From Stenotrophomonas maltophilia (GTDB lineage: Bacteria > Pseudomonadota > Gammaproteobacteria > Xanthomonadales > Xanthomonadaceae), in contig NZ_CP106759.1 of NCBI RefSeq assembly GCF_025642255.1, forward strand, positions 1,763,501-1,827,500: 64,000 nucleotides of DNA. Direction: 5' to 3'. This document shows, in pieces, positions 1-8,706 of the stretch. The position numbers and the translations under genes are program-made. Below the pieces are notes generated by a model, which saw only the letters and a program-made list of their open reading frames with translations, was not told the DNA's origin and did not search any database. Each line of letters begins with the position of its first letter. The stretch's first letter is position 1.

Positions 1-977
1 TCGGCAAGGACAGCCTGAGCGTGCGGTACGACGCCGAAGTGCTGGCGGTGATCCACGCGGTGTTCTCGGAGCTGCGCATCGGAGACTTCAGCATCCAGTT
101 GAACAACCGCAAGCTGATGCGTGGCTTCTTCGAAAGCCTGGGCGTGGCCGAGGGCGAGCGCCAGCTGGCGGTGCTGCGTGAAGTGGACAAGCTGGACAAG
201 CGGGGCGCCGACTACGTGCGCGAGACGCTGGTGGGCGACGGGTTCGGCATTCCGGCCGGACAGGTCGAGAAGATCCTGGCATTCGTGGCCGTGCGTTCGC
301 AGGGGCATGCCGATGCGCTGGCCCAGCTTTCGGCGCTGGAGGACGCTGCGGGGTCCTCGGAAACGCTGCGTGCCGGCGTGGCAGAGCTGCGCGAAGTGCT
401 GCAGCTGGTGCAGGCGCTGGGTGTGCCGGAGAGTGCCTACTGCCTCAACTTCTCCATCGCCCGTGGCCTGGATTACTACACCGGCACCGTCTATGAGACC
501 ACGCTGACCGACCACCCGCAGATCGGTTCGATCTGCTCCGGCGGCCGCTATGAAGACCTGGCCAGCCACTACAGCAAGTCGAAGCTGCCCGGCGTCGGCA
601 TTTCGATCGGCCTGTCGCGCCTGTTCTGGCAGCTGCGTGAGGCGGGCCTGATCGACGGAATCGAGGCCAGCAGCGTGCAGGCGCTGGTGGCGCTGATGGA
701 CGAGCAGGGCATGGCGCAGTCACTGGATATCGCCCGCCGCCTGCGGGCCGGTGGCATCAACACCGAAGTGCAGATGGAGCCGAAGAAGATCGGCAAGCAG
801 TTCCAGTACGCGGCCAAGGCGGGCATCCGCTTCGTGGCGCTCGCCGGCGAGGACGAACTGGCGCGGGGGGTGGTGGCGGTGAAGGATCTGCTCCGCGAGC
901 AGCAGTTCGAGGTATCCCGCGAGGAGCTGGCCAGCACCCTGCAGGTGGAACTGGAACAGTCGAAGGTGATGGTGTGA
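1..977 (+). CDS. hisS: Histidyl-tRNA synthetase, C-terminal part (gene cut by window start)
   Basis: Class II aminoacyl-tRNA synthetase that charges tRNA-His in the cytoplasm. The frame is open from position 3, so the N-terminal part lies outside the window. Visible are the histidine-binding signature [11 protein letters not shown], a motif-3-like stretch ending [11 protein letters not shown] with its ATP-binding arginine, and a C-terminal anticodon-binding (HGTP) domain containing [14 protein letters not shown] and ending about 20 residues before the stop. All are typical of HisRS, so identity is secure. A strong intrinsic terminator follows, separating it from the his biosynthetic operon, which has its own promoter. 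Nothing unusual is seen in the visible part. Confidence 0.97.
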   Translation, partial: GKDSLSVRYDAEVLAVIHAVFSELRIGDFSIQLNNRKLMRGFFESLGVAEGERQLAVLREVDKLDKRGADYVRETLVGDGFGIPAGQVEKILAFVAVRSQGHADALAQLSALEDAAGSSETLRAGVAELREVLQLVQALGVPESAYCLNFSIARGLDYYTGTVYETTLTDHPQIGSICSGGRYEDLASHYSKSKLPGVGISIGLSRLFWQLREAGLIDGIEASSVQALVALMDEQGMAQSLDIARRLRAGGINTEVQMEPKKIGKQFQYAAKAGIRFVALAGEDELARGVVAVKDLLREQQFEVSREELASTLQVELEQSKVMV

Positions 978-1029
978 ACTGACATTGCCGTGCCGCCGCT
1001 CTCCTGATGGGGCGGCGCTGACCTGGAAG

Positions 1030-1054
1030 ACGCCCGCCTCTGGCGGGCGTTTTT
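1030..1054 (+). terminator. Rho-independent terminator after hisS
   Basis: A perfect 9-bp stem (1030-1038 with 1042-1050, arm ACGCCCGCC) with a TCT loop runs straight into a run of five T (1050-1054). It lies 53 bases after the hisS stop, so it probably ends the hisS transcript and insulates the his operon. Confidence 0.9.
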
Positions 1055-1097
1055 CGTTTCCGGAACCTGAATGCTCGGGTGGAGGCGATGGGGTGGT

Positions 1098-1146
1098 TTG
1101 ACGCACTGCGCAAGAATGCGCTAATGTACTAGCGCGCTATTACATT
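1098..1146 (+). promoter_or_regulatory. his operon promoter with TrpR-like operator palindrome
   Basis: A good -35 box TTGACG (1098-1103) is followed, 18 bp on, by a weak -10 TAATGT (1122-1127). Over the -10 and likely start point lies a 24-bp near-perfect palindrome (1123-1146): left half AATGTACTAGCG, right half CGCTATTACATT, one mismatch in 12. Its inner part GTACTAG matches the half-site of the E. coli trp operator (GTACTAGTTAACTAGTAC), with only the centre and one outer base differing. The first gene downstream encodes a TrpR-family protein. I infer autoregulation and control of the his operon. Confidence 0.75.
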
Positions 1147-1165
1147 GATGCAAGAGATCCGCCCC

Positions 1166-1474
1166 GTGAAAGCCCGCCCCGACATCGCCGCCAAAGACCC
1201 CCAGGCCGATCTGGAAGCCCTGGCCCAGGCGTTCGCGGCCCTGCGTGAGCCGGAGCAGGTCATGGCTTTCCTGCGTGACCTGTGTACTCCGGCCGAGCTG
1301 GAGGCCATGGCCGACCGCTGGAAAGTGGTGCCGCTCCTGCAGCAGGGGGTGCCGTACCGCGAGATCCACGAACGCACCGGGGTCAGCGTGACCACCACCG
1401 GGCGGGTGGCGCGCTCGCTCGAGCATGGCCATCGAGGCTATGCCGCTGCCATCGACCGTCTGGCCTCGCGCTGA
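1166..1474 (+). CDS. TrpR-family (YerC/YecD-like) regulator heading the his operon
   Basis: A small DNA-binding protein of about 102 residues. The core FLRDLCTPAELEAMADRWKV followed by GVPYREIHERTGVSVTTTGRVAR is the TrpR-superfamily helix-turn-helix arrangement. In-frame upstream starts exist at 1145 (TTG) and 1148 (ATG), but these fall in or at the edge of the operator and leave almost no leader. I prefer GTG 1166, which has AGAGA about 9 bases before it. It lies 33 bp ahead of hisG. Comparative genomics has proposed TrpR-like proteins at this position in Xanthomonadales and Firmicutes as histidine-responsive repressors. That role here is inference from position and from the operator at 1123-1146. 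Confidence 0.85.
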   Translation: MKARPDIAAKDPQADLEALAQAFAALREPEQVMAFLRDLCTPAELEAMADRWKVVPLLQQGVPYREIHERTGVSVTTTGRVARSLEHGHRGYAAAIDRLASR

Positions 1475-1507
1475 TCCGCGCCCCGTACCGAACTTCGAGA
1501 CCTTCCC

Positions 1508-2419
1508 ATGAGTGCAACCCAGGCAGCCCCGGCACGAGACCGGCTGCGTATCGCCATCCAGAAGAGCGGGCGGCTTGCCGAGCCCGCCCGCAACCTGCTC
1601 AGTGCCTGCGGCCTGAGCTGGCGCGAAAGCCGTGACAAGCTGTTCTGCTACGGAGAATCGTTGCCGGTGGACCTGCTGCTGGTGCGCGACGACGACATTC
1701 CTGGCCTGATTGCCGACGGTGTCTGCGACCTGGGCATCGTCGGTCGCAACGAACTGGACGAGCAGGCCGCCGCGCGTCGCCAGATCGGCCTGCCGGATGC
1801 CTATCAGGCCCTGCGGGGGCTGGGTTTCGGCCAGTGCCGGCTGATGCTGGCGGTGCCGGAGGACTGGCAATGGCAGGGGCCGGCGCAGCTGGCCGGCATG
1901 CGGATCGCCACCAGCTATCCCGCCATCCTCAAGGCATGGCTGGTTGAGCAGGGCGTGGACGCGCAGGTGGTGGAGCTGTCCGGTTCGGTTGAGATCGCCC
2001 CACGGCTGGGCACGGCCGACCTGATCTGCGATCTGGTGTCGAGTGGTGCCACCCTGCGTGCCAACCAGCTTGTGCCGGTGCACAACCTGCTGGACAGCGA
2101 GGCGGTGCTGGCCGGTGCGGTGCGCGTGCCCGATGACGCTCGAGCGGGCCTGCGCGCCATGCTGCTGCGCCGTCTCGATGGCGTGGTACAGAAGCAGGAC
2201 CGCAAGCTGCTGATGTTCCGCGCCAGCGAAGACCGTGTTGATGCCCTGGCCCATCTGCTGGCCGATGCCGGGCCGCTGGAGCGCCTGCCGGCTGACGGCG
2301 GCACGCTGCGGCTGCAGACCATGTGCCCCGGACCACTGAGCTGGCAGCGCATGGAAGAGCTTGAGCGTGCGGGCGCGCAGGGCCTGATGGTGTTGAGCGT
2401 GGAGCGGTCGCTGGCATGA
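1508..2419 (+). CDS. hisG: ATP phosphoribosyltransferase, long form
   Basis: First committed step of histidine synthesis: condenses ATP and PRPP to phosphoribosyl-ATP. The protein has 303 residues, the size of the long, self-sufficient HisG that does not need HisZ. The catalytic periplasmic-binding-like domain starts at about residue 12 ([11 protein letters not shown]) and carries [10 protein letters not shown]. The last 75 or so residues (from [13 protein letters not shown]) are the regulatory HisG_C domain that normally binds histidine for feedback inhibition. No hisZ is present nearby, which agrees with the long form. Its stop overlaps the hisD start (ATGA), so the two are translationally coupled. 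Confidence 0.97.
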   Translation: MSATQAAPARDRLRIAIQKSGRLAEPARNLLSACGLSWRESRDKLFCYGESLPVDLLLVRDDDIPGLIADGVCDLGIVGRNELDEQAAARRQIGLPDAYQALRGLGFGQCRLMLAVPEDWQWQGPAQLAGMRIATSYPAILKAWLVEQGVDAQVVELSGSVEIAPRLGTADLICDLVSSGATLRANQLVPVHNLLDSEAVLAGAVRVPDDARAGLRAMLLRRLDGVVQKQDRKLLMFRASEDRVDALAHLLADAGPLERLPADGGTLRLQTMCPGPLSWQRMEELERAGAQGLMVLSVERSLA

Positions 2420-3711
2420 ATCGTCTGATCTGGTCGCAACTTGATGAGGCTGCGCGCAGCGCGGCACTGACCCGCCCGGTGCAGGCCGTGGCCCAGCAGA
2501 CGCGCGATGCGGTCGCGACCCTGATCGCGCAGGTGCGCGCGCAGGGCGACGAGGCGCTGCGTGTGATCACCGCACGCTTTGACGGTGTGCAACTGCCGTC
2601 TTTCGAAGTGTCTGACGCCGAATTCGCGACTGCCGAAGCGGCGGTGCCAGGCGATCTGCGCCAGGCCATGGTGGAAGCGGCCGGGCGCATCGCGCGCTTC
2701 CACAGCGCAGGCATGGGCCAGGGCTATGCGGTGGAGACCGCGCCGGGCGTGGTCTGTGAACGCATGCTGCGGCCGATCGGCCGGGTCGGCTTGTATGTGC
2801 CGGCCGGCAGCGCACCGTTGCCATCCACGGCGTTGATGCTGGGCGTGCCGGCGCAGCTGGCCGGGTGCCCGCAGGTAGTGCTGTGCACACCCCCGCGCGC
2901 CGATGGCAGCGCCGATCCGGCGGTGCTGGTGGCTGCCCGGCTGACCGGCGTGCAACGCGTTTTCAAGCTGGGCGGCGCGCAGGCGATCGCTGCGATGGCC
3001 TATGGCACCGCCAGCGTTCCGGCCTGCGACAAACTGTTCGGGCCCGGCAACAGCTTCGTCACCGAAGCCAAGCAGCAGGTCGCGCAGAACGGTGCAGCGG
3101 CGATCGACATGCCTGCAGGGCCGTCGGAAGTTCTGGTGATTGCCGATGCCGGTGCCAATCCGGCGTTTGTGGCTGCCGATCTGCTGTCGCAGGCCGAACA
3201 CGGCCCCGATTCGCAGGTGCTGCTGCTGACCGATGATGCCGCGATGCTGGCCGCGGTCGAGGCCGAAGTGGAACGCCAGGTCGCGCTGCTGCCGCGGCAG
3301 GATATCGCCCGCCAGGCGCTTTCGGCGTCGCGCCTGATCCTGGTCGACACGCTGGCCGATGCCTTCGCGATCAGCAACCGCTACGCCCCTGAGCACCTGA
3401 TCCTGGCCCTGCGCGAACCACGCGGCTGGCTTGATCGGGTGCAGGCTGCAGGCTCGGTGTTCCTGGGTGATTACACCCCCGAGGCATTGGGCGACTACTG
3501 CAGTGGTACCAACCATGTGCTGCCCACCGCAGGCGCCGCACGTGCGTACAGTGGTGTCAGCGTGGCCAGCTTCCAGAACTTCATCAGCGTGCAGAGTGCC
3601 AGCGCCGCCGGGTTGGCGGCGATCGGCGGCTGCGCGCGCACCCTTGCCAGCGCCGAAGGGCTGGACGCGCACGAGCGCGCCGTTGCCCTGCGCATGGAGG
3701 TGGCTGCATGA
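2416..3711 (+). CDS. hisD: Histidinol dehydrogenase
   Basis: Catalyses the last two oxidations, histidinol to histidine, using NAD and zinc. The 431-residue protein has the family hallmarks in order: [47 protein letters not shown], the zinc-binding stretch [11 protein letters not shown], and the C-terminal [13 protein letters not shown] with the second zinc-ligand region. Length is normal for the family (about 430). It overlaps hisG upstream and hisC downstream by 4 bp each. The position of hisD after hisG is the usual gammaproteobacterial order. Confidence 0.97.
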   Translation: MNRLIWSQLDEAARSAALTRPVQAVAQQTRDAVATLIAQVRAQGDEALRVITARFDGVQLPSFEVSDAEFATAEAAVPGDLRQAMVEAAGRIARFHSAGMGQGYAVETAPGVVCERMLRPIGRVGLYVPAGSAPLPSTALMLGVPAQLAGCPQVVLCTPPRADGSADPAVLVAARLTGVQRVFKLGGAQAIAAMAYGTASVPACDKLFGPGNSFVTEAKQQVAQNGAAAIDMPAGPSEVLVIADAGANPAFVAADLLSQAEHGPDSQVLLLTDDAAMLAAVEAEVERQVALLPRQDIARQALSASRLILVDTLADAFAISNRYAPEHLILALREPRGWLDRVQAAGSVFLGDYTPEALGDYCSGTNHVLPTAGAARAYSGVSVASFQNFISVQSASAAGLAAIGGCARTLASAEGLDAHERAVALRMEVAA

Positions 3712-4802
3712 ATGCCGGGATCGACGAGGTACTGGCGCTGGTGCGCACCGACCTGCAGGCCTTTGCAGGTTACAGCTCGGCGCGCAGTGCGGCAGTGCAG
3801 GGCGATGTCTGGCTGAACGCCAACGAATCGGCCTGGGCCAACCCCGCGGACGCCGAGGGCCGCAGCCGGCGCTATCCAGAGCCCCAGCCACAGGCGTTGC
3901 GCGATGGACTGGCTTCGCTGTACGGCGTGCAGCCGCAACAGGTGCTGGTCGGGCGTGGCAGCGATGAAGCCATCGACCTGCTGGTGCGTGCGCTGTGCGT
4001 GCCGGGGCGCGATGGTGTGCTGGTCACGCCGCCGGTGTTCGGTATGTATGCAGTCTGTGCACGGCTGCAGGGCGCGCCCCTGATCGAAGTGCCCCTGGTC
4101 GATGCCGCCGACGGCCTGCACGCCGACCTGGATGCGGTGATCGAATCGGCCAGAGCACGCAATGCGAAGCTGGTGTTTCTGTGCGCGCCCTCCAATCCGG
4201 CCGGCAGCGATATCGCCCTGGCCGACATCGAGCGTGTGGCCGAAGCCTTGCGCGGTCGGGCGCTGGTCGTGGTCGATGAAGCCTATGTCGAGTACGCGCA
4301 GCGTCCTTCGGCGACCTCCCTGCTTGCCACGCACGCCAATGTGGCAGTGCTGCGTACGCTTTCAAAGGCCCATGCGCTGGCGGCCGCACGGATCGGAACG
4401 TTGATCGCCGCAGCGGAACTGATCGCGGTGCTGCGTCGCTGCCAGGCACCGTATCCGGTGCCGACGCCGTGCGCGGAACTGGCGGTGCAGGCGCTGCAGC
4501 CGGCGGCGCTGGCACGCACACGCGAGCGCGTGGCCACCGTGATCGCCGAACGCGAGCGCCTGCGCACTGCGCTGCAGGGCCTGCCTGGCGTACGCCAGGT
4601 CCATGCGTCCGCAGGCAACTACCTGCTGGTGCGCTTTGCCGATGCCCAGGGCGCGTTCGATGCGTTGCTGGCGGCCGGCGTGGTGGTGCGCGACCAGCGT
4701 GCAGCCCCGCAGCTGGACGATGCGCTGCGGATCAGCATCGGCAGCCCCGAAGAGAATGACCGCGTGCTTGCGGCCCTGTCGGCCCGGAGGGCCGTTGCAT
4801 GA
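3708..4802 (+). CDS. hisC: Histidinol-phosphate aminotransferase
   Basis: PLP-dependent class I/II aminotransferase that converts imidazole-acetol phosphate to histidinol phosphate with glutamate as donor. The 364-residue protein shows WLNANESAW near the N-terminus, [15 protein letters not shown] (PLP phosphate region), [21 protein letters not shown], and the Schiff-base lysine in [14 protein letters not shown]. The residues after that lysine ([10 protein letters not shown]) differ from the commoner AFGLAGLRIG, a mild variation. It is coupled by ATGA overlaps to hisD and hisB. Confidence 0.95.
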   Translation: MNAGIDEVLALVRTDLQAFAGYSSARSAAVQGDVWLNANESAWANPADAEGRSRRYPEPQPQALRDGLASLYGVQPQQVLVGRGSDEAIDLLVRALCVPGRDGVLVTPPVFGMYAVCARLQGAPLIEVPLVDAADGLHADLDAVIESARARNAKLVFLCAPSNPAGSDIALADIERVAEALRGRALVVVDEAYVEYAQRPSATSLLATHANVAVLRTLSKAHALAAARIGTLIAAAELIAVLRRCQAPYPVPTPCAELAVQALQPAALARTRERVATVIAERERLRTALQGLPGVRQVHASAGNYLLVRFADAQGAFDALLAAGVVVRDQRAAPQLDDALRISIGSPEENDRVLAALSARRAVA

Positions 4803-5872
4803 CCCCGATCCTGTTCATCGACCGCGACGGTACCCTCATCGAGGAACCTTCCGACTTCCAGATCGACGCCTACGAGAAGCTGCGCTTCGTGCCGCAGGTG
4901 ATTCCGGCACTGCTGAAGCTGCGTGATGCAGGCTACCAGTTCGTCATCGTCACCAACCAGGATGGGCTCGGCAGCGAGGGCTATCCGCGCGCCAGCTTCG
5001 ATGGACCGAACGATCTGATGCTGCAGATCTTCGAAAGCCAGGGCATCGTGTTTCGTGATGTGCTGATCGACTGCAGCTGGCCACAGGACAATGCCCCGAC
5101 CCGCAAGCCCGGCATCGGCCTGATGACGGCCTACCTGCAGGACCGCAGCATCGACTGGGCACGCTCGGCGATGGTCGGCGACCGCATCACCGACCTGCAG
5201 TTCGCCGACAACCTCAACATCCGTGGCTTCCAGTTGCGCACGGAGCAGTTCGGCGGTGACTGGGACTGGCCGGGCATCGCCCACGCACTGGCCGATGCGC
5301 CGCGCACGGCCGTGGTCCAGCGCAACACGAAGGAAACGAAGATACGCGTCGAGCTGGATCTGGATCGCGCCGGTGACGCCAACATCCGCACCGGGTTGCC
5401 GTTCTTTGACCACATGCTGGAACAGATCGGCAAGCACGGTGGTTTTGCGCTGGACATCCGCGCCGAGGGCGACCTGCACATCGACGAGCATCACACCATC
5501 GAGGACACCGGGCTGGCGCTGGGCCAGGCGCTGCGCGAAGCCTTGGGTGACAAGCGCGGCATCGGCCGCTACGGGTTCACCCTGCCAATGGACGAGACCC
5601 TGGCCAGCGCAGCGCTGGACCTCAGTGGCCGGCCCTATTTCGTCTTCGAGGGCGAGTTCAAGCGTGAGCGCGTTGGCGACATGCCGACCGAACTGGTGCC
5701 GCATTTCTTCCGCTCGCTGTGCGATGCAAGTGGATTGAACCTCAATCTGCAGGTGCGCGGTGACAATGACCACCACAAGGTGGAGGCCTGCTTCAAGGCG
5801 CTGGCCCGCGCGCTGCGCCCGGCACTGGCGCGCCAGGGCACGGCGCTGCCCTCGACCAAGGGGGCCCTGTGA
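4799..5872 (+). CDS. hisB: Bifunctional histidinol-phosphatase / imidazoleglycerol-phosphate dehydratase
   Basis: A fusion enzyme for two non-adjacent steps of the pathway. Residues 1 to about 165 are a HAD phosphatase with the catalytic [12 protein letters not shown] (nucleophile Asp8, Asp10). From about residue 175 ([14 protein letters not shown]) follows the imidazoleglycerol-phosphate dehydratase with [13 protein letters not shown], the metal-binding [17 protein letters not shown] and [15 protein letters not shown]. The fused form is typical of Enterobacteria and Xanthomonadales and some other Gammaproteobacteria. It overlaps hisC and hisH by 4 bp each. Confidence 0.97.
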   Translation: MTPILFIDRDGTLIEEPSDFQIDAYEKLRFVPQVIPALLKLRDAGYQFVIVTNQDGLGSEGYPRASFDGPNDLMLQIFESQGIVFRDVLIDCSWPQDNAPTRKPGIGLMTAYLQDRSIDWARSAMVGDRITDLQFADNLNIRGFQLRTEQFGGDWDWPGIAHALADAPRTAVVQRNTKETKIRVELDLDRAGDANIRTGLPFFDHMLEQIGKHGGFALDIRAEGDLHIDEHHTIEDTGLALGQALREALGDKRGIGRYGFTLPMDETLASAALDLSGRPYFVFEGEFKRERVGDMPTELVPHFFRSLCDASGLNLNLQVRGDNDHHKVEACFKALARALRPALARQGTALPSTKGAL

Positions 5873-6471
5873 GCGAAGTCGCGCTGATCGATGCCGGCGG
5901 TGCCAATCTGGGTTCCGTACGCTATGCGTTGGAACGGCTGGGCGCCAGTGTCCGGCTGGTACGCGACGCAGAGGGGCTGGCGGGCGCACGGCGGGTGATC
6001 CTGCCCGGCGTCGGTGCGGCAGGGCCCGGCATGCAGCGCCTGCATGCGCAGGGACTGGTGGAGCCGTTGCGACGGATCGAGGTGCCGTTGATGGGCATCT
6101 GCCTGGGCATGCAGCTGCTGTTCGAGCGCTCGGAAGAAGCCGGCGTGGAAGCGCTCGGCCTGATTCCCGGGGTGGTGCGCAAGCTGGTACCGGCGTGCGG
6201 CATCCGCGTGCCGCACATGGGCTGGAACCGCCTGCTGCCACTGCGGTCCTCGCTGCTGCTGCGCGATGTGCCTGATCGCGCAAGCGCTTACTTCGTGCAC
6301 AGCTACGCAGCGCCGTTGAACAGCCATACGGTGGCCGCCTGCGATCACGGCGGCCTGTTCACTGCCGTGGTGGAGCAGGGGCGCTACTTCGGTGCGCAGT
6401 TCCATCCCGAACGCTCCGGCGATACCGGATCGCTGATGTTGCGCAACTTCCTCGAGGGCACCGCTGCATGA
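5869..6471 (+). CDS. hisH: Imidazole glycerol phosphate synthase, glutaminase subunit
   Basis: Class I glutamine amidotransferase that supplies ammonia to HisF for imidazole ring closure. It starts with GTG at 5869, overlapping hisB by 4 bp. The 200-residue protein has the oxyanion region [10 protein letters not shown], nucleophile Cys78 in [10 protein letters not shown], and the His-Glu pair in [11 protein letters not shown]. The partner HisF is encoded two genes downstream in the same operon. Length and motifs are normal. Confidence 0.96.
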   Translation: MSEVALIDAGGANLGSVRYALERLGASVRLVRDAEGLAGARRVILPGVGAAGPGMQRLHAQGLVEPLRRIEVPLMGICLGMQLLFERSEEAGVEALGLIPGVVRKLVPACGIRVPHMGWNRLLPLRSSLLLRDVPDRASAYFVHSYAAPLNSHTVAACDHGGLFTAVVEQGRYFGAQFHPERSGDTGSLMLRNFLEGTAA

Positions 6472-7202
6472 GTTTCACCGTCTACCCCGCACTGGATATC
6501 CGCGAAGGCCGTGTGGTGCGGCTGCGGCAGGGCGATTACGCGCAGGAAACGCACTACGGCGACGATCCCCTGCCGCGCGCGCAGGCATTCGCCGCGCAGG
6601 GCGCGCGTTGGATGCACCTGGTCGATCTGGACGCAGCGCGTGCCGGTGGCTACACGCTGGCCCCGCTGCTGGCGGCAGTTCGCACGCAGACGACGTTGCA
6701 GGTGCAGACCGGCGGCGGTGTGCGTGGGCGTGATGATGTGGCGCGCATTCTCGATGCGGGCGCGAGCCGGGTGGTGGTAGGGTCGCTGGCAGTGCGCAGG
6801 CCCGATGAAGTGGTCGGCTGGCTGCAGGCGTTCGGTGCCGATCACATCACCATCGCGCTGGATGCACGCCAGGACCCTCAGGGCCAGTGGCAGTTGCCGG
6901 TGCATGGCTGGACCGAGAACGCGGGCGTGACCCTGGATGACCTTGCGCTGCGGTATGCACGGGCGGGCATGCGCCACCTGTTGTGTACCGATATCGCCCG
7001 CGACGGCATGCTGGCCGGGCCGAACATCGGCCTGTACCAGCACCTGGTGTCGCTGCTGCCGGGCGTGCAGGTGCAGGCCTCCGGTGGCATCCGCGATGTG
7101 GCCGACGTGGCCGATGCGCGTGCTGCCGGCTGTGGCGGCGCCATCCTTGGCAAGGCGCTGCTGGAACAGCGCATGGACCTGGCGGAGGCGCTGGCATGCT
7201 GA
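6468..7202 (+). CDS. hisA: ProFAR isomerase
   Basis: Isomerises the aminoaldose ProFAR to the aminoketose PRFAR by an Amadori rearrangement in a (beta-alpha)8 barrel. The 244-residue protein opens with [15 protein letters not shown] (catalytic Asp at about residue 10), and carries [16 protein letters not shown], a second catalytic Asp region [16 protein letters not shown], and the phosphate-binding GGIRDV and ILGKAL. It overlaps hisH by 4 bp and hisF by 7 bp. HisA and HisF are ancient paralogues and both are present here. Confidence 0.96.
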   Translation: MSFTVYPALDIREGRVVRLRQGDYAQETHYGDDPLPRAQAFAAQGARWMHLVDLDAARAGGYTLAPLLAAVRTQTTLQVQTGGGVRGRDDVARILDAGASRVVVGSLAVRRPDEVVGWLQAFGADHITIALDARQDPQGQWQLPVHGWTENAGVTLDDLALRYARAGMRHLLCTDIARDGMLAGPNIGLYQHLVSLLPGVQVQASGGIRDVADVADARAAGCGGAILGKALLEQRMDLAEALAC

Positions 7203-7972
7203 GTCGCCGCATCATTCCCTGCCTGGACGTGCGCGAAGGACGGGTGGTCAAGGGGGTGCGCTTCCGTGACCACGTGGACATGGGGGATATCGCCGAGCTG
7301 GCGCAGCGTTACCGCGACCAGGGGGCCGATGAGCTGGTGTTCTACGACATCGGCGCCAGCCCCGAGGCGCGTTCGGTCGATGTGGCCTGGGTCGAGCGCA
7401 TCGCGCGGCTGATCGATATCCCGTTCTGCGTAGCCGGTGGCATCGACAGCGTGGAAACCGCACGGCGGGTGCTGTTTGCCGGTGCCGACAAGATCTCGAT
7501 CAATTCGCCGGCACTGGGCCGTCCCGCACTGATCGACGAGCTGGCTGCCGAGTTCGGCGTGCAGTGCGTGGTGGTCGGCGTCGACTCGGTGCGCGAGGCC
7601 GATGGCGAATGGCGGGTGCGCCGCTTCAGCGGCGACCCGGACAAGACCCGGGCGGTACCCATACGGACGCTGGATTGGATCGTCGAGGCACAGCGCCGCG
7701 GCGCAGGCGAGATCGTGCTGAACTGCATGGACAGCGATGGGGTGCGCCGCGGCTACGATGTGGCCCAGCTGCAGCAGGCGCGTGCGTTGTGCCAGGTGCC
7801 GCTGATCGCGTCGGGCGGTGCGGGCACGATGGAGCATTTCGCCGAGGCCTTCGACCGCGCCGACGTGGATGGTGCGCTGGCCGCCAGCGTGTTCCACAGC
7901 GGCGCCATCGCCATTGCAGACCTGAAGCGCTACCTGCGCGAACAGCAGATCGAGGTACGGGATGTCTATTGA
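7196..7972 (+). CDS. hisF: Imidazole glycerol phosphate synthase, cyclase subunit
   Basis: Closes the imidazole ring from PRFAR and HisH-derived ammonia, yielding IGP and AICAR. The start is ATG 7196, inside the end of hisA, giving [20 protein letters not shown], the family N-terminus with its catalytic Asp. The frame is open further upstream but that part is only hisA read out of frame. The 258-residue barrel has the second catalytic Asp in [13 protein letters not shown], plus ASGGAG and a closing LASVFHSG typical of HisF. The stop lies 11 bp inside hisIE. Confidence 0.96.
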   Translation: MLSRRIIPCLDVREGRVVKGVRFRDHVDMGDIAELAQRYRDQGADELVFYDIGASPEARSVDVAWVERIARLIDIPFCVAGGIDSVETARRVLFAGADKISINSPALGRPALIDELAAEFGVQCVVVGVDSVREADGEWRVRRFSGDPDKTRAVPIRTLDWIVEAQRRGAGEIVLNCMDSDGVRRGYDVAQLQQARALCQVPLIASGGAGTMEHFAEAFDRADVDGALAASVFHSGAIAIADLKRYLREQQIEVRDVY

Positions 7973-8582
7973 GGTGCGACCGTCGCTGGAGGCCCTGCAG
8001 GGGCTGGACTGGAGCAAGGGGGACGGCCTGCTGCCCGCGGTGGTGCAGGACGCCGATACCCTGCAGGTGCTGATGCTGGGTTACGTCAGCGCGGAGTCGC
8101 TGGCCGCGACGCTTGCCGTCGGGCACATGACCTTCTACAGCCGCAGCAGGCAGCGCCTGTGGACCAAGGGCGAGCAGTCCGGCAACGTGCTCGTGGTGCA
8201 GTCCATCAGCGTGGACTGCGATGCCGATACGCTGCTGGTGCTGGCCCGCCCGGCAGGACCGACCTGCCACACCGGTGCGGAGAGCTGCTTCGACCAGGCG
8301 CCGAAGGATTTCCTGGGCGGGCTGGGGCAACTGGTGGCCACGCGTGAAGCACAGCGTCCACCCGGCAGTTACACCACCCGCCTGTTCGAGGACGGCATCC
8401 GCCGTATCGCGCAGAAGGTGGGCGAGGAGGGCGTGGAAACCGCTCTGGCCGCAGTCGCACAGGATGACGCGGCGCTGCTGGGCGAGGCTTCGGACCTGCT
8501 GTACCACCTGCTGGTGCTGCTGCGCGCACGCGGCCTGTCGCTTGACGACGCGCGCCGGGTGCTGGAAACGCGCCATCGTTGA
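7962..8582 (+). CDS. hisI: Bifunctional phosphoribosyl-AMP cyclohydrolase / phosphoribosyl-ATP pyrophosphatase
   Basis: Fused HisI-HisE enzyme for steps two and three of the pathway. Residues 1 to about 110 are the cyclohydrolase with [20 protein letters not shown] and the metal-binding DCDADTLLV followed by GPTCHTG. From about residue 115 comes the helical pyrophosphatase with [18 protein letters not shown] and [13 protein letters not shown], the family metal-binding Glu/Asp pattern. It is the last gene of the operon. Only a GC-rich inverted sequence without a T-run follows (8583-8706), so the end of the transcript is not clear. Confidence 0.96.
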   Translation: MSIEVRPSLEALQGLDWSKGDGLLPAVVQDADTLQVLMLGYVSAESLAATLAVGHMTFYSRSRQRLWTKGEQSGNVLVVQSISVDCDADTLLVLARPAGPTCHTGAESCFDQAPKDFLGGLGQLVATREAQRPPGSYTTRLFEDGIRRIAQKVGEEGVETALAAVAQDDAALLGEASDLLYHLLVLLRARGLSLDDARRVLETRHR

Positions 8583-8656
8583 TGGCTGCATGTGGCCTGC
8601 GGTCCGCACGCGCTTTCGGCGCCGGCGCCGGCCCGGCTGCATCCGCGCGGCAGACA

Positions 8657-8677
8657 GCCATGGCTCCGCTCTACAAT
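8657..8677 (+). promoter_or_regulatory. Likely -10 box of the phosphoesterase gene, abutting a partial SMAG end
   Basis: TACAAT (8672-8677) lies 29 bp before the ATG at 8707 and is the best -10 in the gap. The -35 position (around 8649-8654) is poor. The bases just before it (GCCATGGCTCCGCTCTAC, 8657-8674) equal one arm and the terminal CTAC of a SMAG palindrome such as the one at 35897-35920, but the other arm is missing. The -10 therefore shares bases with what looks like a decayed repeat. Confidence 0.4.
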
Positions 8678-8706
8678 AGGCAGTCCTCTTCTTTGCCGGA
8701 TTGCCC

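Noticed and set aside
1915..3891. 658-residue open frame on the minus strand opposite hisG-hisD-hisC
   Set aside because: It is antisense to three certain genes, is rich in Arg, Ala and Pro without domain signatures, and is a usual side effect of high GC.
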